Part shown: piece by piece, positions 7,833 to 15,756 of the stretch
Layout: every line of letters begins with the position of its first letter
Position numbering within the stretch: the first letter of the stretch is position 1
Assembly (NCBI GenBank): GCA_023419605.1
Contig: JAEZXR010000109.1
Location: 1 to 26,729 of the forward strand
Direction: 5' to 3'
Source of the DNA: Bacillota bacterium
Lineage (GTDB): Bacteria > Bacillota > Clostridia > Acetivibrionales > JAEZXR01
DNA: 26,729 bases
Position numbers and translations under genes: made by a program
The notes under the pieces: generated by a model
The model's input: the letters and a program-made list of their open reading frames with translations, nothing else
What the model was told of the DNA's origin: nothing
The model's database searches: none

Positions 7833-9638
7833 ATGCCTTGGAAAAAACATAGAGTTCTCAAACATGTAAAATTTAAGAGCATACAGTCCCGTATAGCTGT
7901 TGCTTTTTCCCTCCTGATCCTTTTCACGGTCCTGGTGATTGCTTTTGTTTCCTACAGGCTTTCGGCAGATGCAGTGGAGCGGAATTCCACGGAGTATACC
8001 TATCAGTTGATTCAGCAGGTCAATGCAAACATAGAAACCTACATCAGCTACATGGATAACATATCACAGATGGTACTGAATAACTACGATGTAAAGGAGT
8101 ATTTGTCCAAACCGGCAGCTTCTGCCGATGACGGCGGCCTGGATCAGCAGATTGCCCAGCAGTTCCAGGAGCAGAAAATTTCCGAGCAGTTTACAGCCAT
8201 CATAAATGCGCGGAAAGACATCTCCTCCATCATGATTTTTGGCAGCAACGGAAAATTTGTATCCAACAATAAGCATAAAGCTTTAAATGCCTATGCCAAT
8301 CTGAAAGAACAAGGCTGGTACAGGGCAGCACTGGAGGCCGATGGAAAGGCTGTGGTTTCCTCCTCCCACATACAGAATATTTTTGAGGACGAGTACCGGT
8401 GGGTAGTATCCTTAAGCCGAAAGCTTACCAGCGGTGACGGGAAGGAAGCCACAGGTGTTTTTCTGGTGGATTTGAACTACAGCGTTATCAACGACATGTG
8501 CAACGAGATAAAGCTGGGGAAAAAGGGCTATATTTTCATCCTCGACAAAGAAGGAAATATCGTTTATCATCCGCAGCAGCAGCTGATCTACAGTAATCTG
8601 AAGACGGAATTGGTAGATCAGGTGCTGAAGGCAAAAAGCAGCAGCTTTACCACCAATGAGGGTAAGGATAGCAGGATGTACACCATTAAGGAATCGGCCG
8701 GCACAGGATGGAAAATTGTTGGCGTAGCCTATGTGGATGAATTGGTGGCCAATAAAAAGGAAACCCAGACCTACTATATTCTGGGTGCCATCGGTTTTAT
8801 GCTCATTGCCATTGCCCTTTCCGTCATAATATCCTCAAGAATTTCGCGGCCCATACGACAACTGGAAGTGTCCATGAAGAAAGTGGAAAAGGGAAACTTC
8901 GATAGCAAGGTGGAAATCACAAGTCTGGATGAAGTTGGAGAGTTAAGCAGAGCTTTCAATATAATGATGGATGAGATCAAGGCACTGATGCGGCAGAATG
9001 TAAAAGAACAGGAACTAAAGCGGAAGAGCGAGCTGAAAGCACTTCAGGCCCAGATTAATCCTCATTTCCTGTATAATACGCTGGATTCGATTATCTGGAT
9101 GGCAGAGGGCAGGAAATCCGAAGAGGTGGTTCTCATGACCTCGGCCCTGGCAAAACTTTTCCGGCTGAGCATCAGTAAGGGAGAAGAGCTCATTACGCTT
9201 TTCAGTGAAGTAGAGCATATAAAGAGCTATCTGACGATACAGGAAATGCGGTATCGAAATAAATTGAACTTTGAAATTCAGGTGGAAGAGGAGATTCTTC
9301 ACTATAAGGTGTTAAAAATCATACTGCAGCCCTTGGTAGAGAATTCAATTTATCACGGAATAAAAAATAAAAATGGAGATGGCTTGATACGAATTATAGG
9401 GAAACAGGTGGCAGATAAAATCCTTCTCCAGGTGATGGATAACGGTGTGGGAATGACACCGGAGGAAATGCGGAAAATTTTCGAAAAAAGCGATAAATCC
9501 CGGATAGGAAGCGGTGTCGGAGTTCGAAATGTAAATGAGAGGATTAAACTTTATTTTGGGGATGAGTACGGGCTAAGCTTTGAAAGCGAACTGGATAAAG
9601 GGACTACAGCCAATGTATGGCTGCCGGTGCTGGAATAG
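7833..9638 (+). CDS. Sensor histidine kinase with Cache and HAMP domains (YesM/LytS type)
   Basis: The 601-residue protein has transmembrane helix 1 at about 20-43, an extracytoplasmic double-Cache-like region at about 44-310, helix 2 at about 314-334, HAMP at 335-387 (SRPIRQLEVSMKKVEKGNF), a His_kinase domain with H411 in INPHFLYN, and a HATPase_c domain with the N box LVENSIYHG (N504), DNGVGM and GVGVRNVNERI. The NPHFLYN motif defines the YesM/LytS class that pairs with AraC-type regulators. The RBS before ATG 7833 is modest (TAGGA, 5 nt). The operon order regulator-kinase-binding protein with 7- and 12-nt gaps suggests one signalling unit; the Cache region may bind ligand itself or contact the anchored binding protein encoded next. 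Confidence 0.94.
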   Translation: MPWKKHRVLKHVKFKSIQSRIAVAFSLLILFTVLVIAFVSYRLSADAVERNSTEYTYQLIQQVNANIETYISYMDNISQMVLNNYDVKEYLSKPAASADDGGLDQQIAQQFQEQKISEQFTAIINARKDISSIMIFGSNGKFVSNNKHKALNAYANLKEQGWYRAALEADGKAVVSSSHIQNIFEDEYRWVVSLSRKLTSGDGKEATGVFLVDLNYSVINDMCNEIKLGKKGYIFILDKEGNIVYHPQQQLIYSNLKTELVDQVLKAKSSSFTTNEGKDSRMYTIKESAGTGWKIVGVAYVDELVANKKETQTYYILGAIGFMLIAIALSVIISSRISRPIRQLEVSMKKVEKGNFDSKVEITSLDEVGELSRAFNIMMDEIKALMRQNVKEQELKRKSELKALQAQINPHFLYNTLDSIIWMAEGRKSEEVVLMTSALAKLFRLSISKGEELITLFSEVEHIKSYLTIQEMRYRNKLNFEIQVEEEILHYKVLKIILQPLVENSIYHGIKNKNGDGLIRIIGKQVADKILLQVMDNGVGMTPEEMRKIFEKSDKSRIGSGVGVRNVNERIKLYFGDEYGLSFESELDKGTTANVWLPVLE

Positions 9639-9650
9639 GAGGGAGTTTAC

Positions 9651-10649
9651 ATGAAAATTTTTAGTAAGACTACAATAACAGCCGTTCTGCTCCTTTTCGT
9701 TCTGGCAGGAAGTTCATTTGGACTTTATAAAGTAGTTTTTGAAAAGACGGAAAAGCAGCCCCCGCGAATTTTGGTTGTGTTGAAAAACATCGATGAGTCC
9801 ATGGAGTTCTGGCAGATTACAAAAGCAGGGATTGATGTAGCGGCAAGAGAGTTTGATGTTGCTGTGGAAGTTATTGGGGCACCTGCTGAAAGTGACATCT
9901 CCGGGCAGATTCAAGTAGTAGAAGAACGACTAAAAGGCAAAGACCATCTGGATGCTGTCGTAATGGCGGCTGCCGATTATACTGCACTGGTACCGGTAGC
10001 GGAAAGAATTAAAGCCAAAGGGATTCCGCTCATTACCATTGATTCTGCCCTGAATAGCAACATCCCGCAAAGTTTTATTGCTACGGATAATACTGCTGCA
10101 GGAAGAAAAGCGGGAGAGATGCTGGGGGAACTGCTTTCGGCAGGCTCCCATGTTGCCATCATAAGTCATGTAAAGGGCGCCTCTACGGCTATTGAAAGAG
10201 AGCAGGGAGTAAAGCTGGGATTGGGAGAAGCTTTCAAGGAGAAACTGGTAGGTACGTACTTTTGTGATGGGATACAGGAAAAAGCCTATGAAATTGTCAA
10301 AGAACTTTTGAAGAAGGATAAGGAAATCGGAGGGATTGCCGGACTTAATGAAACCTCTACCCTGGGGGCAGCCAAGGCCATCAAAGAGCTGGGACTTAGC
10401 GGGAAAATAAAATTGGTAGGCTTTGATAATTCCATTCCTGAGGTCAAATTGATTGAGGAAGGCGTGATACAAGGGACCGTCGTCCAAAAGCCTTTCAGTA
10501 TCGGATACCTGGGAATTAAGACAGCCGTTCAGGTCTTGAAGGGGAAAACCGTCGAAAAAAGAATCGATACGGGCTCCCAGATCATAACCAAGCAAAATAT
10601 GTACACCATTGAAAACCAGAAATTATTGTTTCCTTTTGTGGACCGCTAA
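9651..10649 (+). CDS. Membrane-anchored ribose-type sugar-binding protein (probable sensor subunit)
   Basis: The 332-residue product is a type I periplasmic-binding fold (Peripla_BP_4, RbsB-like). Residues 7-28 are a hydrophobic helix (AVLLLFVLAGSSFGLYKVVF) without a lipobox Cys, so it should stay as an uncleaved membrane anchor or be secreted, unlike the lipoprotein binding protein at 13797. Ligand-site-type positions are visible: F in MEFWQ, D in ITIDSALN, R in ERE after STAI, N in GLNETSTLGA, D in GFDNS and Q in VVQKPFSIGY. AGGAGGG precedes the ATG by 7 nt. It is cotranscribed with the kinase and regulator and separated from the transporter by a terminator, the arrangement of XylFII in clostridial XylFII-LytS-YesN systems. 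It more probably senses than transports. Confidence 0.88.
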   Translation: MKIFSKTTITAVLLLFVLAGSSFGLYKVVFEKTEKQPPRILVVLKNIDESMEFWQITKAGIDVAAREFDVAVEVIGAPAESDISGQIQVVEERLKGKDHLDAVVMAAADYTALVPVAERIKAKGIPLITIDSALNSNIPQSFIATDNTAAGRKAGEMLGELLSAGSHVAIISHVKGASTAIEREQGVKLGLGEAFKEKLVGTYFCDGIQEKAYEIVKELLKKDKEIGGIAGLNETSTLGAAKAIKELGLSGKIKLVGFDNSIPEVKLIEEGVIQGTVVQKPFSIGYLGIKTAVQVLKGKTVEKRIDTGSQIITKQNMYTIENQKLLFPFVDR

Positions 10650-10673
10650 GGCAGGACAGCGAAAATAGAGTGT

Positions 10674-10712
10674 AAAAGCCTGGAAGGCAGATTCAACGCC
10701 TTTCAGGCTTTT
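10674..10712 (+). terminator. Intrinsic terminator of the sensor operon
   Basis: AAAAGCCTGGAAGGC pairs with GCCTTTCAGGCTTTT around a 9-nt loop, with the T-run built into the 3' arm. It lies 24 nt after the binding-protein stop and separates the sensor operon from the transporter operon. Confidence 0.85.
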
Positions 10713-10805
10713 CTATGCTTATGGAGCTTGTGTTTACCCATCTCCTTGTCCTAGGATTGGCAACAGTGGTGAGGGGATTTGCAGGCGGAGTTGATTTATT
10801 TGTTA

Positions 10806-10858
10806 TTTTTGTAACAATTGCACAAGAGTTTGATCGAATAGGATAATGTTTTTGTAAC
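10806..10858 (+). promoter_or_regulatory. Two direct repeats, candidate operator for the response regulator
   Basis: TTTTTGTAAC occurs at 10806-10815 and again at 10849-10858, each followed by a related A+T-rich tail (AATTGCAC, TATTTGTG). The start-to-start distance is 43 bp, about four helical turns, which suits a dimer of an AraC-type regulator. The second box ends about 65 bp before a possible -10 (TATGAT, 10923-10928) whose -35 is poor, as expected of an activator-dependent promoter. Confidence 0.5.
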
Positions 10859-10922
10859 TATTTGTGTAAAATTTTAACCTACTCCAGTAAAATATTCTAT
10901 TAAGCTTTTTTTTCACCCATTG

Positions 10923-11061
10923 TATGATTAAGCCAGAGGAGAAACAAAGGTTGTCTCATAGGGTACTGCTTCGCAGACCCTGGCGGAAAGTTATGTTACA
11001 AGGTGCTTGTTTTCCGGGTGTAACGCCTACACCGATCTATACAGACTCGAGGTGAAACGAT
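10923..11061 (+). promoter_or_regulatory. -10 candidate and hairpin-containing leader of the ABC transporter operon
   Basis: TATGAT (10923-10928) is the best -10. The roughly 130-nt leader holds two stable hairpins: GGGT(A)CTGC-TTC-GCAGACCC at 10961-10980 and GGTGTA-ACGCC-TACACC at 11017-11033. The RBS GAGGTGA (11049-11055) follows, 6 nt before the ATG at 11062. Neither hairpin has a T-run, so they are not terminators; mRNA stability is a likely role. Confidence 0.4.
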
Positions 11062-12564
11062 ATGGGTGAAGTTCTGGTTTTAATGGAAGGTATCGAGAAA
11101 TCCTTCCCAGGGGTTCATGCATTGAGCCAATGCCGTTTTGAATTACGGCCTGGGGAAGTCCACTTTCTCATGGGGGAGAACGGTGCAGGGAAGTCTACAC
11201 TGATGAAGGTTCTCACCGGGGTATATGCAAAAGATGAAGGGCGCATCCTTTATAAGGGAAGGGAAGTGGATATTCCAAATCCAAAAGCAGCACAGGAACT
11301 GGGAATTAGTATTATTCACCAGGAGCTGAACCTGATGCCGCATCTTACTGTAGCACAAAACATTTTTATAGGACGGGAACCCCATAAGGGGGTCAAGTTC
11401 ATTCTGGATGACAACAGCTTGAATGAAAAGGCCCGGGAGCTGTTAAGTACGATGAATCTGAACCTGGATCCGCGTATGAAGGTTTCCGATCTGACGGTAG
11501 CCAAGCAGCAAATGGTAGAAATCGCCAAGGCGTTGTCCTTCAATTCGGAAGTCCTGATTATGGATGAGCCTACGGCGGCGTTAACAGAATCGGAAATCGA
11601 GGAGCTCTTCCGTATTATTCTTCAACTGCGGGATAAAGGGGTAGGTATCATCTATATATCCCATCGTATGGAAGAACTGAAACGAATCTCCGATCGTGTA
11701 ACGGTCATGCGGGATGGTTGCTATATCGATACGGTCCGAACTCCGGATGTTACCATCCAGCAGATCATCAGCATGATGGTGGGCAGAACCATCTATGATG
11801 TGCAGCGGGAGAATACGGCAGCAGCCAAGCAGGAAATTGTGCTGGAGGTAAAAGACCTTAACCGAGGGAAAACGCTGAAGAATATCAGCTTTTCCTTGAA
11901 AAAGGGAGAAATCCTCGGATTTGCCGGACTTATGGGGGCAGGGCGTACCGAGGTCGCACGGGCCATTTTTGGCGCAGATCCTATAGACTCCGGTGAAATC
12001 CATATAAAAGGGAAAAGAGTGACCATTAAGAGCCCCAGCGATGCTGTAAAACACGGTATCGGTTATTTGTCGGAGGACCGGAAGCGGTATGGGCTCACCT
12101 TGGGAATGGATGTAGAGACAAACATTGTTCTGGCGAATATGAAAAAGTTTCTGGGTTTCTTTGGATGGATTCAGCGTACCAAAACCAGAGAGATGGCGGA
12201 ACAATATGTTCAGGCCCTCAAAATCAAAACACCCGGCTTACAGCAGAAGGTAAAGTTTCTTTCGGGAGGAAACCAGCAAAAGGTGGTTATCGGAAAGTGG
12301 CTGACCCGGGATTGCGACATATTGATCTTTGATGAACCTACCCGCGGCATCGATGTCGGGGCCAAAAGTGAAATTTATAAACTGCTGAGTGAGTTGGCAG
12401 AACAGGGAAAGTCCATTATTATGATTTCTTCCGAGCTGCCGGAAATCCTCCGTATGAGTCACCGGATCATGGTGATGTGTGAGGGAAGGATAACGGGAGA
12501 AATCACATCTGATACAGCGACGCAGGAAGAGATTATGCAGTATGCGACCCAGCGTGGGGCGTAA
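11062..12564 (+). CDS. Sugar ABC transporter, dual ATP-binding subunit (RbsA/MglA/XylG type)
   Basis: The 500-residue protein is two fused ATPase domains that would power a ribose/galactose/xylose-class importer from the cytoplasmic face. Domain 1 has Walker A GENGAGKST (38-46), the degenerate signature LTVAKQQ typical of this family, and Walker B LIMDEPTAAL (D168/E169). Domain 2 has the family's altered P-loop GLMGAGRTE without the Lys, LSGGNQQK and LIFDEPTRGIDVGAK. Length matches RbsA/MglA (about 500). It is the first gene of the transporter operon. A 148-nt gap with a long inverted repeat separates it from the permease. The sugar cannot be read from this subunit. Confidence 0.95.
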   Translation: MGEVLVLMEGIEKSFPGVHALSQCRFELRPGEVHFLMGENGAGKSTLMKVLTGVYAKDEGRILYKGREVDIPNPKAAQELGISIIHQELNLMPHLTVAQNIFIGREPHKGVKFILDDNSLNEKARELLSTMNLNLDPRMKVSDLTVAKQQMVEIAKALSFNSEVLIMDEPTAALTESEIEELFRIILQLRDKGVGIIYISHRMEELKRISDRVTVMRDGCYIDTVRTPDVTIQQIISMMVGRTIYDVQRENTAAAKQEIVLEVKDLNRGKTLKNISFSLKKGEILGFAGLMGAGRTEVARAIFGADPIDSGEIHIKGKRVTIKSPSDAVKHGIGYLSEDRKRYGLTLGMDVETNIVLANMKKFLGFFGWIQRTKTREMAEQYVQALKIKTPGLQQKVKFLSGGNQQKVVIGKWLTRDCDILIFDEPTRGIDVGAKSEIYKLLSELAEQGKSIIMISSELPEILRMSHRIMVMCEGRITGEITSDTATQEEIMQYATQRGA

Positions 12565-12592
12565 TTGCAGGATGAAAATATTTGGGGTCGGT

Positions 12593-12675
12593 GAAAATAT
12601 AACTTCATCTATCATTTTGCTATACCCTTCATTGAACCAATGGCGGGCCCGCAAAAAAGATGAAGTACTATTTTC
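12593..12675 (+). other. Long-range inverted repeat between ATPase and permease genes
   Basis: GAAAATA-TA-ACTTCATCT (12593-12610) is complementary to AGATGAAGT-AC-TATTTTC (12658-12675): 7 plus 9 bp separated by a 2x2 internal loop. The 47-nt enclosed region itself contains CATTG-AAC-CAATG and the 10-bp palindrome GCGGGCCCGC followed by six A residues. It lies wholly in the intercistronic mRNA and is not part of a reading frame. Confidence 0.7.
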
Positions 12676-12712
12676 AATCTCCTGTAAATTCTAGATTTGG
12701 GGGTATTCGGTT

Positions 12713-13729
12713 ATGGAAGCAAAAACTATGACAAACAGTACAGTGAGTAAGAAAGCCTTGTTTCGATCGGATGCTACACAGAAGCTGCTGGCATTTGGAA
12801 GCTTGATTATCTTATTTATCGTGTTCTCTGTGGCATCACCCAACTTTGCAAAATTTGACAATATCGTATCCATTATGCTGTCCACAGCAGTCAATGGTGT
12901 CCTGGCACTGGGAGTTACCTTTGTCATTATTACATCCGGTATCGATTTGTCCATTGGAACGGTCATGACCTTTTCTTCCGTAATGGCGGGCGTGTTCATT
13001 TCCTACTGGAAATTGCCGCTGCCTGTCGGGATTCTGGCAGCCATTGTTACAGGTGCGGTTTGCGGCCTGGTGAATGGACTTGCCATTGCCAGAATGAAGA
13101 TTCCGCCCTTTATTGCCACGCTGGGTATGATGATGGTGACCAAGGGACTTTCCCTGGTGATTTCAGGAACAAAGCCCATCTACTTTACGGATACATCCGC
13201 ATCTACAGAGGTTAAAAAGTTTGCATTTCAGGACATTTCCATGGGAAACCTCATTCCCGGTTTGGGGATTCCCAATGCAGTTTTGATCTTCTTTGCAGTG
13301 GCGTTGGTGGCAAGCTTGATTCTATCCAAAACGATACTGGGCCGTTACAATTTTGCCATTGGGAGCAACGAAGAGGCAACCCGGCTATCCGGTGTAAATG
13401 TAAACCGGTGGAAAGTTGCTATCTATGCTTTATGCGGTGTCTTCAGCGGTATTGCAGGGATACTGATGGCATCCCGCTTGAACTCTGCACAGCCGGCCCT
13501 GGGTCAAGGGTATGAACTGGAGGCCATTGCAGCGGTGGTTATTGGCGGAACCTCCTTGAGCGGAGGAGAGGGAACCATTCTGGGCACGGTCATCGGTGCC
13601 TTCATCATGAGTGTATTGACCAACGGGCTGCGTATTTTATCGGTTCCTCAGGAATGGCAGACCGTCATCATCGGTATCGTAGTAATTGGAGCCGTATATG
13701 CAGATATTATCCGTCGCCGGAAGAAATAA
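12713..13729 (+). CDS. Sugar ABC transporter permease (RbsC/MglC/XylH type)
   Basis: The 338-residue hydrophobic protein has about 8-10 membrane helices and the BPD_transp_2 family landmarks: GVTFVIITSGIDLSIGTVM, GLVNGLAIARMKIPPFIATLGMM, TILGRYNFAIGSNEEATRLSGVNV and AAVVIGGTSLSGGEGTILGTVIGA. It would form the translocation pore for the ATPase encoded upstream and take sugar from the lipoprotein encoded downstream. A G-rich RBS (GGGGG) sits 9 nt before ATG 12713. Its length (RbsC is about 320) is normal. Confidence 0.95.
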   Translation: MEAKTMTNSTVSKKALFRSDATQKLLAFGSLIILFIVFSVASPNFAKFDNIVSIMLSTAVNGVLALGVTFVIITSGIDLSIGTVMTFSSVMAGVFISYWKLPLPVGILAAIVTGAVCGLVNGLAIARMKIPPFIATLGMMMVTKGLSLVISGTKPIYFTDTSASTEVKKFAFQDISMGNLIPGLGIPNAVLIFFAVALVASLILSKTILGRYNFAIGSNEEATRLSGVNVNRWKVAIYALCGVFSGIAGILMASRLNSAQPALGQGYELEAIAAVVIGGTSLSGGEGTILGTVIGAFIMSVLTNGLRILSVPQEWQTVIIGIVVIGAVYADIIRRRKK

Positions 13730-13742
13730 GAAAGTAGTGTGT

Positions 13743-13770
13743 GTATTAACTCCCGGAGGAGTATGAATAC
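13743..13770 (+). other. Intercistronic hairpin before the binding-protein gene
   Basis: GTATT-A-ACTCC (13743-13753), loop CGGA, GGAGT-ATG-AATAC (13758-13770) form a stem-loop in the 67-nt gap, upstream of the AGGAGGAG ribosome-binding site. There is no T-run. Such hairpins often protect the downstream binding-protein mRNA from decay. Confidence 0.55.
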
Positions 13771-13796
13771 AATAAAAAATCAGGAGGAGACAGATT

Positions 13797-14801
13797 ATGA
13801 AAAGTAAGAAACTGGCTAGTGTTGTTTTAAGTTCACTGCTTGTTGTATCTCTGTTAAGTGGTTGTGGAGCTTCTTCAAGCAAACCCGCAGGTTCCGGCTC
13901 CAATGGGTCGTCTACGGCAAAAACCGATGGCAAGGTCTATATCCCCGTTATCTCCAAAGGGTTCCAGCATCAGTTCTGGCAGGCAGTTAAGCAAGGTGCG
14001 GAAAAGGCTGCCAAGGACCTGAATGTGGAAATTACGTTTGAAGGTCCGGAAAGTGAATCCCAGGTAGACAAGCAGATTGAAATGCTGCAGGCTGCCCTCG
14101 GCAAAAAGCCAAGCGCACTTTGCTTTGCTGCATTGGATAGCAAGGCTGCCCTGCCTCTTCTTCAAAAGGCAAAGGCATCCAACATCCCTGTGGTTGGATT
14201 TGACTCCGGTGTAGACAGTGATATTCCGGTTGCAACTGCTGCTACGAACAATGTAGCTGCCGCAGCTCTGGCTGCCGATAAAATGGCTGAACTGATCGGT
14301 AATGAGGGAGAAATCGGGGTCATCGTACATGACCAGACCAGCCGTACCGGCGTAGACCGCCGTGATGGTTTCGTAAACCGGATCAAGGAAAAATATCCGA
14401 AAATCAAAATTGTTGATATACAGTATGGCGGCGGTGACCACCTCAAATCCACCGATATAGCCAAGACCATGATCCAGGCTCATCCGAACCTCAAAGGACT
14501 TTTTGGTGCCAATGAAGGTTCCGCCATCGGTGCTTTGAATGGTGTAACGGAAATGAAGAAGGACGGCAAGATCATCGTTATCGGTTATGACGCAGGAAAG
14601 CAGCAGAAGGAAGCTATCCGCAGCGGGAAGATGGCGGGCGCCATTACCCAGGACCCGATCGGTATCGGCTATAAAGCAGTAGAAGCTGCTGTAAAAGCCA
14701 TGAAGGGTGAAAAGGTTGAGAAGGACATCGATACCGGTTTCTACTGGTATGATAAGACCAATATTGACTCTGAAAAAATGAAGCCTTTGTTGTACGATTG
14801 A
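13797..14801 (+). CDS. Sugar ABC transporter substrate-binding lipoprotein (RbsB-like)
   Basis: The 334-residue product has a lipoprotein signal peptide with lipobox LLSGC (Cys23), then a Ser/Gly-rich tether (24-45) and a Peripla_BP_4 fold. Positions that line the sugar pocket in RbsB can be matched: F/F/W in GFQHQFWQ, D in GFDSG, R in TGVDRRDGF, N in GANEGSAIGA, D in GYDAG and Q in ITQDPIGIGY. This set suggests a monosaccharide such as a pentose or hexose in pyranose form, not a long oligosaccharide. AGGAGGAG lies 7 nt before the ATG. It is the last gene of the transporter operon and is closed by a good terminator. It differs from the anchored homologue at 9651 in having a lipid anchor and tether. 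Confidence 0.94.
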   Translation: MKSKKLASVVLSSLLVVSLLSGCGASSSKPAGSGSNGSSTAKTDGKVYIPVISKGFQHQFWQAVKQGAEKAAKDLNVEITFEGPESESQVDKQIEMLQAALGKKPSALCFAALDSKAALPLLQKAKASNIPVVGFDSGVDSDIPVATAATNNVAAAALAADKMAELIGNEGEIGVIVHDQTSRTGVDRRDGFVNRIKEKYPKIKIVDIQYGGGDHLKSTDIAKTMIQAHPNLKGLFGANEGSAIGALNGVTEMKKDGKIIVIGYDAGKQQKEAIRSGKMAGAITQDPIGIGYKAVEAAVKAMKGEKVEKDIDTGFYWYDKTNIDSEKMKPLLYD

Positions 14802-14819
14802 TCCATCATAGAGAAGAAG

Positions 14820-14853
14820 GAGGTTATCCCGCTGCAAAGGGATAGCCTCTTTT
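14820..14853 (+). terminator. Intrinsic terminator of the ABC transporter operon
   Basis: GAGG-T-TATCCC pairs with GGGATA-G-CCTC (one T.G wobble) around an 8-nt loop and is followed by TTTT. It begins 18 nt after the stop of the binding-protein gene. Confidence 0.85.
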
Positions 14854-14870
14854 CCATAGGATTGAAAAGC

Positions 14871-14916
14871 TTTTAATTTTCAATTCTCAATTCTCCATTT
14901 TCAATTTTCAATTTAG
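14871..14916 (-). repeat. Low-complexity A+T-rich repeat read into a gene 3' end
   Basis: On the minus strand this stretch is built of near-repeats of AATTGAAAATGGAGAATTGAG. It encodes the last residues KLKIENGELRIEN of the membrane protein at 14873-15631. Similar peptide tails arise where genes run into a dispersed intergenic repeat. Confidence 0.55.
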
Positions 14917-15631
14917 CTTTCCTCCAGTCCCTGATTCCATAAGGCAGGTAGCACAGTAAAAAGATGGCCAGTGCAACTCCCTCCAGGGAGAGGACATACC
15001 AGGGCCAGGAGCCCAGAAAGTCAATGATGGAGGCGCTTTCCGGCTTACTGCAAATGAACATGTAGTTTCCGTGGGTCAGTACATTGATGATAGCTACAAA
15101 TATCATATAGAGATTGGTGAAAACGAAGGTCCTTCCGATAGATTTCAAAGTAGGTCTGTAGCCTTTAACTAGGATTGTGAAGAAAATGGCGGTGAGTATC
15201 GCTCCATGTCCCATAAAAAAGTTGAAGAATATAACATGGGGGAAAGGGTAAGCCAGGTCCGGAGTCAAAAGAGCTTGAAGGCTTCCGCCCAGCCCCAGGA
15301 AATACACAATTTCAAAGGTAGGATAATGACTCCGGAGCAGCATGAAGCCTGCCAGAAGGGTGGCGACATCACACAGCTGGAGAGGAAGGGAATATTCCAG
15401 GGACCAGGAACCGGAAGCTGCGCTCCAGAGGAGATAGAAGGCTTCGTTGAGAAGGAGCAGAATTCCAAGACCTGTGCCGAATCGATCCAGGGCTTTCGGA
15501 TTTTTTGAATTCCGGAACCAAAGGATTAGGAAGGTATTAATGAAAGCAAGCACCAATAGGGTTACAAGATGCGTGAGAGAGAAAGTGACAAAGGGTTCTT
15601 TGACGACATCTCCCGTAAAAAATGTCTCCAT
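14873..15631 (-). CDS. TIGR02206/YwaF family integral membrane protein
   Basis: The 252-residue protein has about seven membrane helices and family-typical features: LPLQLCDVATLLAGF, FLGLGGSLQALLTPDL, FFMGHGAILTAIFF and NVLTHGNYMFICSKP. The function of the family is unknown. ATG 15631 has a modest RBS (AGTAGG, 8 nt); the in-frame TTG at 15637 is a less likely start because it would sit too close to that RBS. The C-terminal 13 residues come from a low-complexity repeat, not from the conserved family. It is transcribed alone, convergent with the transporter operon. Confidence 0.87.
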   Translation of the reverse strand: METFFTGDVVKEPFVTFSLTHLVTLLVLAFINTFLILWFRNSKNPKALDRFGTGLGILLLLNEAFYLLWSAASGSWSLEYSLPLQLCDVATLLAGFMLLRSHYPTFEIVYFLGLGGSLQALLTPDLAYPFPHVIFFNFFMGHGAILTAIFFTILVKGYRPTLKSIGRTFVFTNLYMIFVAIINVLTHGNYMFICSKPESASIIDFLGSWPWYVLSLEGVALAIFLLCYLPYGIRDWRKAKLKIENGELRIEN

Positions 15632-15756
15632 GATCAAAACCTACTGCTTGTATAAACTCTACTACATCATATTCAAGGTAGTTTACAATCATTCCTTTAT
15701 GGTACTATAAAAGAGTAATCAAGGCTGTAGTTAAAAGAATAAGACCCCGTCCCTGC

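Noticed and set aside
9930..10595. 221-codon minus-strand ORF
   Set aside because: It is antisense to the anchored binding-protein gene, with no RBS or recognisable domain.
13875..14837. 320-codon minus-strand ORF
   Set aside because: It is the antisense shadow of the lipoprotein binding-protein gene and includes its terminator.
15635..15680. Minus-strand TTGAAT-16-TATACA promoter for the TIGR02206/YwaF-type gene
   Set aside because: The resulting leader would be only about a dozen nucleotides and would overlap the RBS.
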